Source: Aggregatilineales bacterium (GTDB taxonomy: Bacteria > Chloroflexota > Anaerolineae > Aggregatilineales > Phototrophicaceae). From it: a stretch of DNA of 32,143 bases. The DNA lies in the NCBI GenBank assembly GCA_030834905.1, contig JAUQWZ010000041.1, positions 1 through 32,143 on the forward strand, in the 5' to 3' direction. The translations under genes and the position numbers were made by a program. A model generated the notes under the pieces. It was not told where the DNA came from. It did no database searches and was given only the letters and a program-made list of their open reading frames with translations. This document shows positions 1 through 7,383 of the stretch, piece after piece. Within the stretch, counting starts at the first letter, position 1. The number at the start of each line of letters is the position of its first letter.

Positions 1-255
1 AGTCGAGTCAGAAACTCTAACCATTTCTGCGCGTATCCCTCCGTTGCAAGCTGCGAGAACTGTCTCCAGTCAACCATCGTCCCCTCCTACACGGATTATC
101 TCGTTACGTTGGGTTCATCATATTCCACGTAACTATTGTCAGACCGGACATCGACGGGTCTTCGACGATCCGCGTCGCGCCGATTTTGAACACGCGGGAC
201 GATGGGGTTTGGTTTTGATCGGTCATGATGGATGTGTCCTTTCTGATGAGGTGAA
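1..255. other. Left edge, no gene recognised
   Basis: This stretch lies downstream of the leftward gene that ends at 256. Short open frames exist on both strands (44-259 plus, 96-380 minus), but they are rich in Arg, Pro and Ser, have no convincing ribosome binding site and resemble nothing I know. I see no terminator, repeat or RNA gene here. Confidence 0.5.
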
Positions 256-915
256 CTAAAGCAAAGCGGTGGTGTGAGACGAACCGTTGGTCGAAACGGT
301 AGGCGAAGTCGGCGCTTCAAGCGTGAGCGGCTCGTCGTCTTCAGCGGCGGATGGCGTTTCGTCGCTATCAGTTGATTCACCGACCTGCACGAAGTCTTCC
401 AGCGAGAACAGCGCCATGTCCCGCGCGGTCAGGTGTTTCATCTTCTTCGCCAGCGCATACACGTCGTCGATGCGAATCGGCGCTTCGCCGTCCCACAGCT
501 TGCCGTCGATCAGGATGGCGGCGAGCTGCACCGCTTGACGGTAGGCAGCAGCATCCGTTTCCCCGCCGGTGAGCTTGAGATGACTGATCTTGACCGTTTT
601 CTTGCCCTTCTTGAGCGGAATATCGACGGTCGGTTCAGCACGCGTGGGCGGCGGTGCGGATTTCTGGCTGCTAGCTGGCGCGGTAGTGGACGGCGGCTGA
701 TCGGCGATGACCGGTGGTTCGGCTTCGACGGCGGACAGCGCCATCACACCGTCCTTGAGGATCGACGTGAGATCGGACAGGTTGGTGTAGGCGAACTGAC
801 GAACGTGCGCGAGATCGCCACGCTGGATGAGGAGCGTGCCGTGCCGTTCATCGCTCTCGCTGTCGGGCAGCGTGAGCGTGATGATAGTCGGCTGTTTGGC
901 GTTCTTCTTTGCCAT
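256..915 (-). CDS. Hypothetical protein, 219 aa
   Basis: I do not recognise this protein. Residues 1-65 look folded (beta-rich IITLTLPD and TLLIQRGDLAHV, then a helix). Residues 66-100 are a Pro/Ala/Ser linker. A second folded block of about 75 residues follows (KKTVKISHLKLTGG to LFSLEDFVQVG), and the last 40 residues are an acidic and Ser/Thr-rich tail. The ATG at 915 is preceded by AAAGGAAAC at a suitable distance. It is last in the leftward series nuclease, methyltransferase-helicase, primase, so it may be an accessory protein of that replication or defence operon. No signal peptide or membrane segment is visible. Confidence 0.55.
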   Translation of the reverse strand: MAKKNAKQPTIITLTLPDSESDERHGTLLIQRGDLAHVRQFAYTNLSDLTSILKDGVMALSAVEAEPPVIADQPPSTTAPASSQKSAPPPTRAEPTVDIPLKKGKKTVKISHLKLTGGETDAAAYRQAVQLAAILIDGKLWDGEAPIRIDDVYALAKKMKHLTARDMALFSLEDFVQVGESTDSDETPSAAEDDEPLTLEAPTSPTVSTNGSSHTTALL

Positions 916-999
916 GAGGTGTTTCCTTTCACTGATTTAGCGAGCGGGATTGCGACTTGAGAAAGGCGTTTTGGAGACGGGCATCACCTCCCTTCGGGT

Positions 1000-1899
1000 T
1001 TAATTGAATGGTTGAATACCAAGCGCCGCGCACAGGTCTTTGAGCAGCAGCGTGCCGCAGACGTGGCAGAAGCCGTATCCGCTTCGGGTGTTGAAACCAA
1101 AGCTGGGATGCTGGTCGTTGTGCTTGTGCCTATCGGGAAACGGACACGCGCCATTGAGCCAGTCACCGCTCGGTTTGCAGCCGCACGCGAGAAGCGCATT
1201 GGTCACTCGTGCGATCAGATCGGGATTGGGGGTGTACGGTGAAGCTTGACGATGGGCTTGACGCTGTGTACTGCGCTGCGATGCTGGAGCTACAGGCAGA
1301 TAAGCGGTGAAATCATCCAGCGTGTAGCGCCGCTCGTGGAGTTCGATCAGGTGACAGTGAGCATGATGGCGGGATGGTTTGGTGTTCGCCGTCGATGGAA
1401 CGCGCAGGCTTTGGGCGACGCTGAGCATGTCGCCATGCAGCGCAGCGGCTAATCCACGCAGCAGTTGGCGCGCTGTTTCGAGATCAGTCGTTGGTTCATC
1501 CAGCCACCAGTAGGCGTGATACCCACCGCCGCTGTGGACGAGGCATGATGGCGCTGGTGACGTGGCTTGCAGCAGTCCGAGCACGTCGGACGATGGATCA
1601 TCGACATCGACAAACAGCGCTGGCAGTGCGATGACATCCGCCGTGCTGCCGCGCTGCCACCGTGTCAAACCCGGACGGCGCAGCCCGACCGCGAAATACG
1701 CACCCCAGCTGACCGCGTTCGCCGAATCCAGTTGTTCGAGAGCAGCTTGCAATGCAGGGGTATTGTTGACCGGAATATGACGCGAAGGTGTGCGGTGTTC
1801 CCCGCCCGGATGGATGGCGGTGAGCGTGAGGCAGGTCTGGTGATAGGCGGAGCAGCGCGCCAGCAGCGCCGCGAAAAACGTGTCGCGTTCGTCGCGCAT
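1000..1899 (-). CDS. RepB-like primase (AEP fold) with C-terminal CHC2-type zinc finger
   Basis: Predicted DNA primase that makes primers for replication of the resident mobile element. The archaeo-eukaryotic-type core shows the acidic metal motif ALFVDVDD, then SGGGYHAYWW with the conserved His, then RVPSTANTKP. The same three blocks, in the same order, occur in the 969-aa protein at 8468-11377. The C-terminal 60 residues form a CHC2-like zinc finger (ACPFPDRHK, HPSFGFN, FCHVCG), as used by primases to bind template DNA. I chose ATG 1899, 4 nt after the helicase stop, because domain similarity begins at RDERDTFFAALL. The frame can start further upstream (1944/1947) inside the helicase gene. 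It is probably translationally coupled to the helicase. The primase call is firm; its exact role is inferred. Confidence 0.8.
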   Translation of the reverse strand: MRDERDTFFAALLARCSAYHQTCLTLTAIHPGGEHRTPSRHIPVNNTPALQAALEQLDSANAVSWGAYFAVGLRRPGLTRWQRGSTADVIALPALFVDVDDPSSDVLGLLQATSPAPSCLVHSGGGYHAYWWLDEPTTDLETARQLLRGLAAALHGDMLSVAQSLRVPSTANTKPSRHHAHCHLIELHERRYTLDDFTAYLPVAPASQRSTQRQAHRQASPYTPNPDLIARVTNALLACGCKPSGDWLNGACPFPDRHKHNDQHPSFGFNTRSGYGFCHVCGTLLLKDLCAALGIQPFN

Positions 1900-1903
1900 G
1901 GCA

Positions 1904-4249
1904 TCAGAACAATGCCAACTGCTGCGTGAGCGGGATTTCATCATCAACTTCGCGCTGCGGAAAGGCGATCACTGTCCGTTCGGTCCGGCGCTGCGGCTTC
2001 GATGAAACCGGACGCTCCGGCTTGACGATGTGGACGGCAGACACAGTTTCGCCACCACTGCTAATGAGTGACAGCAGCTTCTCTGCCACCTCCATGTCGC
2101 AGCCCGGAAAGACGATGCGATGTTCGGTCAGCCACGCGGCGATCTCCGGCGCAGCGCCGCCGTCGAGCAGCGTCAGCAGGTCGGCACGCACGCGCGTCCA
2201 CTCGGTCTCGTCGGTGACCAGATGAACTGTTTCCAGATAAGCGACGACGGTTTCGACCGGACGCACCGCGATTTCATCCGCTGCCGCTCGTTCACGCGGA
2301 AGTTGCTCATCGACCGGGATGATCGTCGCGCCCAGTTCCAGCGCCAGCGCAAACAGCGGATCCGGCTCATCCACTGGCACAGCATCACTTCCATCGTGAA
2401 TGCCTTCGACGTTCCAGTAGGCGGCGTCCTCGGTGTCGATTTCGCTCACGGCATCCGATGCTTTGAACAACTGCGAGGGATCGAGCAGGCTCTCGTCGCG
2501 CCCAATTGCTTCGAGCAGCGCTTCTTCAAACCCGCCTTCGCCTTCGGTCAGCGCGTCCAGCCCGGTCAGACCGATGTCGCCGGTCAAGAGCTTCGCTGCC
2601 CGCTGCTTGCGCGACATCAACTGGACAGCGGTCTGTTCCATCGTCCCTTCGGCGTACAGATAGACCACTTTGCAGTGCGTGTGGGTCTGGTTGAGACGGT
2701 ACGACCGCGCCGCCGCCTGCATTAGCGTCGAGAGGTTGAAGACCAGTTCATAGAAGATCAGCGTCGGGAAGTAGATGAGATCGAGACCGGTCTTGACCAG
2801 TTCGGGATTGCACAGGACGACGTTCGTTCCCTTCGCGATCTCGCGCTCGATGACCGCTTCGCGCCGCTCGGCATCGACCGTGTTCTTGAGGATGTAGGTT
2901 CGCGCCTCCGACACCTGCTGGCGCAGCAGCCCCTCGATGCGCGGCTGGATGTCGCGGGTGGCGGTCTGGCGAAAGTAGATCACACACGGACGATTCTCGG
3001 CGAGTTCCGCCCGCACCAGATCGATGAGCGCCTGCTCTTTGGTGTAAATGCGATCCTCACCGTAGCTCGGCAGGCTGGCAACCGTGTACGGCTCTTTTGC
3101 GCCGGTGATCGGGTGCTTGAGGTTGTGGATCACCTCATAGGGGCGAAATGGAGCGTTGTGCCAGCCCATCGACCACTGAAGATACGATCCGCGAAAGGTC
3201 GTGTCGCCCTCCCAGCGCCGTTGAATCAGGTAGTCCTTGAGCCGCTGACGGGTGCGGTCGTATTCAGCATAGATGTCCTCGTCGAGTTCGACCGGCAGTG
3301 CGATTTCCTCGTATTGCGGCAGCGCCTTGCCCAGATCGGCGAGCGAGAAGAAGATGGCGTGATCGAGCACTTCAGCGACCAGCAGCGGCGAGATGCCTGG
3401 CGCTTCCTGATACGGACGCTCGTAAGTCGATGTGCCCGTGTACGCGCCGGTATCACGGTCATAGGTTGGGCGTTCTTCGACCACTTGCTCTCTCACCCCC
3501 ATATCGGCAACCCAGCGCGACTCGGCGCGTCCGCGCTGATAGCGAAGCTCACCGAAGGTATTACTGCTCTCGCTGACGATCTCCTGAAATTTGTAAGAAC
3601 CGTGCGCCTTCCGGCTGAAGCGTTTGCCGCCGCCCCAGGGGTAGCGCTGACGCACGCGCGGATTGATCGCGTATTCGAGGTTGAAAATCGACGACGACCG
3701 TCCATTGAAAGGGGTGCCGGTCATCGCCAGCACCTTCCCCGCCAGTCCCGCCATCCGGCTGAAGGCTTCTCCGTTTCCCGTGTCGCCGTGCTGCGCCTCG
3801 TGAACCTCATCCCAGATCAGCAGATACACCCGATCCGGGTACATCTTCTTGAGGTACTCGTCCAGCCGGTAACGCGGATTTTTCGGCGGATACTTCTCGC
3901 CCGGCTTCGGCTGTGAGCCGCGGTCCCTGCTCTCGCGCCAGAGCGGAGACTGACAGACAGCACACGTCCGTTTTCCACCTTCGAGCCACGACTGCGACGC
4001 GGGCGCGCTCACGCCCTTCTTCTCCTGCATGACGGTACAGCCGCAGTGTGGGCATTTCGGCACGCGCTCCCGACGGATGCGCTGATTCGGCAGATAACCC
4101 TCTGGCACGGGTGAGTCGTATCGCCACAGCGCAGTGGCTTCACTGCGCCAGACGACTGCCGGTTCCCATGCGCAGCCCAGCTTGGTCAGGTCGCGCTTGA
4201 TTAAGCCGATCTTCGGCACATTCGCGGGCAGCGTTTCGGCTCGCTCCAT
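1904..4249 (-). CDS. C-terminal part of an interrupted methyltransferase-SNF2 helicase gene
   Basis: This is the back half of an SF2/SNF2-type helicase. Visible parts, numbered from Met 4249: a zinc ribbon (C66-x2-C69 and C96-x2-C99), motif II DEVH at 147-150, motif III VLAMTGTPFNG, motif IV region RPCVIYFRQTATRD, motif V VVLCNPELVKTGLDL, and motif VI TLMQAAARSYRLNQ followed by the SNF2-like tail GTMEQTAVQLMSRKQRAAKLL. There is no Walker A. That motif is at the end of the 27839-29320 gene. The frame stays open upstream of 4249 to a TGA at 4292-4294 and reads YEDVKRF just before Met. Met 4249 has no clear ribosome site, so it is a residual start, equal to residue 497 of the restored 1277-aa protein. 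As it stands the fragment cannot be an active ATPase. Confidence 0.9.
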   Translation of the reverse strand: MERAETLPANVPKIGLIKRDLTKLGCAWEPAVVWRSEATALWRYDSPVPEGYLPNQRIRRERVPKCPHCGCTVMQEKKGVSAPASQSWLEGGKRTCAVCQSPLWRESRDRGSQPKPGEKYPPKNPRYRLDEYLKKMYPDRVYLLIWDEVHEAQHGDTGNGEAFSRMAGLAGKVLAMTGTPFNGRSSSIFNLEYAINPRVRQRYPWGGGKRFSRKAHGSYKFQEIVSESSNTFGELRYQRGRAESRWVADMGVREQVVEERPTYDRDTGAYTGTSTYERPYQEAPGISPLLVAEVLDHAIFFSLADLGKALPQYEEIALPVELDEDIYAEYDRTRQRLKDYLIQRRWEGDTTFRGSYLQWSMGWHNAPFRPYEVIHNLKHPITGAKEPYTVASLPSYGEDRIYTKEQALIDLVRAELAENRPCVIYFRQTATRDIQPRIEGLLRQQVSEARTYILKNTVDAERREAVIEREIAKGTNVVLCNPELVKTGLDLIYFPTLIFYELVFNLSTLMQAAARSYRLNQTHTHCKVVYLYAEGTMEQTAVQLMSRKQRAAKLLTGDIGLTGLDALTEGEGGFEEALLEAIGRDESLLDPSQLFKASDAVSEIDTEDAAYWNVEGIHDGSDAVPVDEPDPLFALALELGATIIPVDEQLPRERAAADEIAVRPVETVVAYLETVHLVTDETEWTRVRADLLTLLDGGAAPEIAAWLTEHRIVFPGCDMEVAEKLLSLISSGGETVSAVHIVKPERPVSSKPQRRTERTVIAFPQREVDDEIPLTQQLALF
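3537..3562 (+). repeat. 26-bp perfect direct repeat, copy 1
   Basis: The 26 bases beginning TGATAGCGAAGC and ending GAAGGTATT recur exactly at 31518-31543 on the same strand. This copy lies inside the helicase fragment. The two host genes read the shared bases in different frames (TFGELRY here, IPSVSFAIK in the other), so protein homology does not explain it. Confidence 0.85.
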
Positions 4250-4255
4250 GAAGCG

Positions 4256-4282
4256 CTTGACGTCCTCGTAACGATGTAACTC
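4256..4282. other. attL: left junction of the integrated element
   Basis: Host helicase sequence runs up to the core CTCGT (4265-4269). Element DNA begins at 4270 (AACGATGTAACTC). The host half contains CTTGAC (4256-4261), one arm of the attB dyad. The element half contains AACG (4270-4273) and AACTC (4278-4282), the arms of the attP dyad. The helicase frame hits TGA at 4292-4294, just inside the element. The crossover lies within or next to the 5-bp core; its exact dinucleotide cannot be read from the sequence alone. Confidence 0.85.
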
Positions 4283-4421
4283 ACCCGAATTTCAGAAGCT
4301 TTCATCCCGGCGACATTGCCAACGCATTTGCGCGCGTCTCGCCCATTCAATTCACGGGTTCGCCAGCCGCACCTACCGATACGGAGTAGGCGTGGCTGTT
4401 TTCGATTCGAGGAGAAACGGA

Positions 4422-4892
4422 ATGCAACCGCAGTCGAGACCGATTTACATAGCGGAAGAAATTTCAGAGGAGACCGAAGGATGGCGGATCGTGCGATGGG
4501 ATCAACACCCGGCGCTGCTGCCACTCGGTCTGGTCAGGCACATCGTCAGCACCGAAGCAGGCGATGTGGAACTGCACATGCCCTTTGTGCCGACGCTTGA
4601 GCGGAAGCGGTTGTCTGCCGCCTTCGATCAGGTGAGCAGGCTGCACCCGAAGCCGACCGACTTGGAAGCACTAGAGGTGATGAGCCGCGATGAACTGCTC
4701 ACGCTGGCGCTGCGGTTCGCGCTGGAATACGTCGGGCTTGCCGAGGATGGGCGCGGTCACAACGACCGTTCGCGTTACCTCGCCCGCTATCTGCGCCGAA
4801 TCGAAAGTCTCACCCACCAAGATCTTGTTTGTCCTACAGCCGCGCTCCACGAGAGCAGCGCTGTTTTCAGTGAGGGAGAAAGTTCGCAATGA
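4422..4892 (+). CDS. Hypothetical protein, first gene of the partition operon (156 aa)
   Basis: I do not recognise this protein. It looks mainly helical and charged after about residue 60 (PTDLEALEVMSRDELLTLALRFALEYVGL). The ATG at 4422 is preceded by GGAG at 4411-4414 with 7-nt spacing, which is better than the in-frame GTG at 4392. Its stop overlaps the start of the actin-like gene by 4 nt (ATGA), so the two are translationally coupled. It may be a partition or copy-control accessory. In the circular element it would be the first gene after the integrase, 32 nt beyond that gene's alternative stop. Confidence 0.7.
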   Translation: MQPQSRPIYIAEEISEETEGWRIVRWDQHPALLPLGLVRHIVSTEAGDVELHMPFVPTLERKRLSAAFDQVSRLHPKPTDLEALEVMSRDELLTLALRFALEYVGLAEDGRGHNDRSRYLARYLRRIESLTHQDLVCPTAALHESSAVFSEGESSQ

Positions 4893-5944
4893 GCAAGCGG
4901 AAGCAGGTACAGGCTGCCCTGCCCGGCAGCAGCATCACCATCGGGCTGGACATCGGCTATGGCGAAGTCAAAGCCGTGTCCAGTGAAGCGGTCATCAAGT
5001 TTCCGTCGGTCATGGGTCACGCACGGGAACTCAAGTTCGCCCAGGACGACATCGCCGAGCGGCATCCGGGCGACCAGATCACGGATGATGAAGGCGAATG
5101 GTTCGTGGGCGATCTCGCACTGACTCAGCTTCCGCCCGGCGAGATGCTGCGCCTGCGCGGTCGCACCGCCAACGAAGCGACGATGGGCAATGCCTTTCGG
5201 CTGCGCCTGGCGAAGGTTGCCATCGGCAAGCTGGTCGCAGGGATGTGGAACCGGGACATCGTGCATCTGAAAGTCGCCAGCGGGCTTCCCGTCGATCACA
5301 TGCGCGATGCCGCCGCCTTCAAGTCCGCCCTGCTCGGTCAGCACATCATCCGCACCGATACCGCCGAACTGGTCGCCAACATTTCGGACGTGATGGTCAT
5401 GCCGCAGGGCTACGGGTCGATCTATGCGATGAGCCTGACGCCGAACGGTGAGATCAACCGCCAGCACACGTACCGCCGAACAGGGGTGTGTGATGTGGGG
5501 ACGTACACGGTCGATCTGGCGCTAGACGATGAGGGCGAATACGTCGATGCCCAGAGCGGCAGCGTCGAAAGCGGCGTGTTCACCGCCCAGGAACGGATCG
5601 CAGCAGCGCTAGAGCGGGACTATCGCCAGAAGATGCCGTTCAAGCTGGTCGAGGAGGTGCTGCGCACAGGCATTTTTCATGCCAACGGTCAGCCGGTCGA
5701 TTACAGCGCGATCGTCGAGGAAGCCCTTGCTCCGCTGCGCAGCGCGACGCTCAGCCTGATGAGTGAGAAGTGGCATGGCGGCGCGACGGTCGATGTGATC
5801 TACCTGTCGGGCGGTGGCGCGGCATATGTGTTTGACGAAGTGGGGGCGGTCTATCCGCAGGCGCAGCTTCTGCCGGACGCACAGCTTGCGAATGCACGCG
5901 GCTATCTGCACTACGCCCGGTTCGTCGCCCGTCAGGGTGCATAG
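4889..5944 (+). CDS. ParM/StbA-like actin ATPase (plasmid segregation), 351 aa
   Basis: Actin-fold ATPase expected to polymerise and push replicated copies apart. The signature blocks are visible: phosphate-1 loop TIGLDIGYGEVKAV at residues 17-30 with the conserved Asp, phosphate-2 region CDVGTYTVDLAL near 200, and an adenosine-type motif VIYLSGGGAAYVF near 300. The length fits ParM/Alp proteins (about 320-360 aa). It starts within the stop of the preceding gene and is followed by a ParR-like protein, the usual type II partition order. Full partition machinery in an integrated element implies that it persists as a circular replicon at times. A chromosomal MreB-like role is unlikely given the neighbours. 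Confidence 0.85.
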   Translation: MSKRKQVQAALPGSSITIGLDIGYGEVKAVSSEAVIKFPSVMGHARELKFAQDDIAERHPGDQITDDEGEWFVGDLALTQLPPGEMLRLRGRTANEATMGNAFRLRLAKVAIGKLVAGMWNRDIVHLKVASGLPVDHMRDAAAFKSALLGQHIIRTDTAELVANISDVMVMPQGYGSIYAMSLTPNGEINRQHTYRRTGVCDVGTYTVDLALDDEGEYVDAQSGSVESGVFTAQERIAAALERDYRQKMPFKLVEEVLRTGIFHANGQPVDYSAIVEEALAPLRSATLSLMSEKWHGGATVDVIYLSGGGAAYVFDEVGAVYPQAQLLPDAQLANARGYLHYARFVARQGA

Positions 5945-5953
5945 CATGATGTC

Positions 5954-6001
5954 GGGGTGTCGTACCGGTTCGGACAGCGAGCGTACAGGTGCGTACACCC
6001 C
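5954..6001 (+). promoter_or_regulatory. Inverted repeat with CGTAC boxes upstream of the ParR-like gene
   Basis: Arms GGGGTGT (5954-5960) and ACACCCC (5995-6001) flank three CGTAC boxes starting at 5961, 5982 and 5992. The Shine-Dalgarno AGGAG follows at 6006-6010. It could be an operator, a small centromere site bound by the ParR-like protein, or a translational control hairpin. The sequence does not distinguish these. Confidence 0.35.
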
Positions 6002-6018
6002 GAAAAGGAGCCAAAACG

Positions 6019-6426
6019 ATGGCAAAGGCACGAAGGATGACGGCGACGGTCAAGATGACCTTCACCGAGGACACCGACCTGATCGGCTGGTGGAACAGCA
6101 TTCCGCGCGGCAGCCGCAACGCGGTGATGAAAGACATGATGCGCGACTACATCGAGCGCAACCGGGGCGGTTTTCGTCCAGTTATGCCGCGCAACCTGCC
6201 GCAGCCGTTCGACCCGCTGCGCTTCACGCAGATGTGCGAGGACGCGGCATGGATCCGCTCGGCGCTGAACGACCTGCCGGGCTACATGGAGCGGGTGATC
6301 AACCATGTGGCGGCGATGCAGCCCGCTGGTGTGGCGCACGGCAGCTACGCCCGCGATCCGACTGTGAACGTGGACGATAACCAGGCAAACCGACGCGAGG
6401 AGCGCGTGAAAAAGGCGAAATGGTGA
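6019..6426 (+). CDS. ParR/StbB-like ribbon-helix-helix partition adaptor, 135 aa
   Basis: Probable DNA-binding adaptor that links the centromere to the actin filament. Residues 5-45 (TATVKMTFTEDTDLIGWW then NAVMKDMMRDYIERN) have the strand-helix-helix pattern of StbB/ParR-type proteins, including the typical phrase of a hydrophobic strand, 'D-LI-W', a short polar turn and an amphipathic helix. The C-terminal half is polar and ends with a basic tail (RREERVKKAKW), as ParR tails contact ParM. Start ATG 6019 has AGGAG 8 nt upstream; the alternative in-frame start 5989 lacks one. It lies 74 nt after the actin-like gene. The family call rests on pattern and position. Confidence 0.65.
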   Translation: MAKARRMTATVKMTFTEDTDLIGWWNSIPRGSRNAVMKDMMRDYIERNRGGFRPVMPRNLPQPFDPLRFTQMCEDAAWIRSALNDLPGYMERVINHVAAMQPAGVAHGSYARDPTVNVDDNQANRREERVKKAKW

Positions 6427-6772
6427 GACAGGAATTGAAGATGCAATGCAAGGACGACCGCCATCCGTCTTACACAGGCGTTTCGCATGGCGGAGGCGGA
6501 GTTACGGTTCGAGGCTGGGGGCGCGTTCGCTTGTCATCGTCCATGTCTGGACGCGCCCCCTGTGCCTCTCCCGTAACTAGCCAGCTAAAACGCTGGCTGC
6601 TCAATCGCCGCAGGGCTACGGTGCAGCGCCTCGCGGCGGCTGCACCGGTTCGGCGGTGCTACGCACCCGCCGAGCGTGTGGGCGGTACACGTACCGCCCA
6701 CACGCTAAACCCTGCCCGCATTTTCGTGTTCGATGTGAACCGGTTCGTTTGTGAACCAGAAAGGCAAGTCAA
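6427..6772. other. Non-coding hairpin cluster, candidate oriT or regulatory origin
   Basis: This 346-nt gap holds at least four strong inverted repeats in a row: GGGGGCGCGT (6517-6526) with its complement at 6551-6560; AGCCAGC (6579-6585) with GCTGGCT (6592-6598); CGGTGCAGC (6619-6627) with GCTGCACCG (6639-6647); and the long palindrome at 6673-6706. An imperfect stem also lies at 6651-6670. None is followed by a T-tract, so these are not ordinary terminators. The block lies just upstream of the HU-like, ribbon-helix-helix and relaxase genes, where mobilizable plasmids often carry oriT. The function is inferred. Confidence 0.55.
6673..6706. repeat. 16-bp-arm perfect palindrome
   Basis: AGCGTGTGGGCGGTAC (6673-6688) is followed by the two bases AC and then its exact reverse complement (6691-6706). 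This is the strongest inverted repeat I found in the window. It would form a cruciform or be bound by a dimeric protein such as the ribbon-helix-helix protein encoded at 7078. Confidence 0.9.
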
Positions 6773-7081
6773 GTGAACCATCGACAGGTAATCCGAGAAG
6801 TGGCAGGACGGTTTCCTGACCTGACGCAGCACCAGATTGCAGAAGTGCTGGACGTGCTGATCGAAGTCTGGCGCGCGGAACTGGCGCAACCGGGCGGTGA
6901 AGTTGTCATCCGCGACTTCGGCAAGCTGACGGTTGAAGTTCAGCACATGCGGAACGCGGGCGCAGTTCGGACTCAGATGGGCAGTGCCGCGCCCGACCGA
7001 TTAACGCGGCTGTATTTCCGTTTTCGTCCCACGCCGGGACTGCGTGCGGACATCGAACAACTGATGAAGGAGGTCACATGA
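6773..7081 (+). CDS. HU/IHF-like DNA-bending protein, 102 aa
   Basis: Small histone-like protein of the HU/IHF fold. Helical N-terminus RQVIREVAGRFPDLTQHQIAEVLDVLIEVW, then GGEVVIRDFGKLTVEV, which matches the conserved 'G..V.I..FG.F....R' block of HU, and at the C-terminus YFRFRPTPGLR in place of 'F.P...L.'. Start is GTG 6773 with AAAGG about 9 nt upstream. Its stop overlaps the next gene by 4 nt. In this operon it probably bends DNA at oriT, oriV or the att site, assisting the relaxosome or recombinase. Confidence 0.75.
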   Translation: MNHRQVIREVAGRFPDLTQHQIAEVLDVLIEVWRAELAQPGGEVVIRDFGKLTVEVQHMRNAGAVRTQMGSAAPDRLTRLYFRFRPTPGLRADIEQLMKEVT

Positions 7082-7380
7082 CTCGCAAAGACAAGATCAA
7101 ACCCCGCTTCAGTGTTGGGCTGACACCGGATCAGGTCAGCCGCCTAGACGAGATTCAGCGAACACGCACCCGCAAGGGGGAGACGACCAATCGCGCTGTA
7201 CTGGTACGTGAAGCGGTCGGTTTCTACCTCCAGCACCAGCCCGATCTGGTGGGGTCACGTAAAGCAATCGCGCGCGACCTCGAAAGCAAGATCGACGCAC
7301 TCGACGCGAAAGTCGAAGCGGTTGCACAGCGGTTGGATACCTTCATCGAGATGCTGCGCCGCCGTCGGGAAGGAGGGTAG
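7078..7380 (+). CDS. Ribbon-helix-helix protein, likely MobC-like relaxase accessory, 100 aa
   Basis: The N-terminal 55 residues (PRFSVGLTPDQVSRLDEIQ then TTNRAVLVREAVGFYLQ) fit a strand followed by two helices, as in ribbon-helix-helix DNA binders. A coiled-coil-like C-terminus follows (LESKIDALDAKVEAVAQRLDTFIEMLRRR), suited to oligomerisation. It overlaps the HU-like gene by 4 nt and ends 3 nt before the relaxase start, so the three genes form one unit. Small proteins of this type directly before relaxases commonly bind oriT. A simple repressor of the operon is the alternative. Confidence 0.6.
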   Translation: MTRKDKIKPRFSVGLTPDQVSRLDEIQRTRTRKGETTNRAVLVREAVGFYLQHQPDLVGSRKAIARDLESKIDALDAKVEAVAQRLDTFIEMLRRRREGG

Positions 7381-7383
7381 CGC

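Noticed and set aside
44..380. Small open frames at the left edge (44-259 plus, 96-380 minus)
   Set aside because: Biased composition, no ribosome site, and the second overlaps the end of the 219-aa gene.
1900..1947. Longer N-terminus for the stand-alone primase (TTG 1947 or ATG 1944)
   Set aside because: It lies within the end of the helicase gene and reads MKSRSRSSWHCSD, outside the conserved primase fold. It cannot be fully excluded.
3113..3916. 267-aa plus-strand open frame opposite the helicase fragment
   Set aside because: Antisense shadow of a high-GC gene; the minus strand carries clear helicase motifs.
6517..6560. Intrinsic terminator after the ParR-like gene
   Set aside because: The 10-bp stem has a 24-nt loop and no T-run on either strand.
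6420..6776. 118-aa open frame on the plus strand through the hairpin cluster
   Set aside because: It would encode Arg- and Ala-rich sequence across four strong inverted repeats, has no ribosome site and overlaps both neighbours. The hairpins explain the region better.
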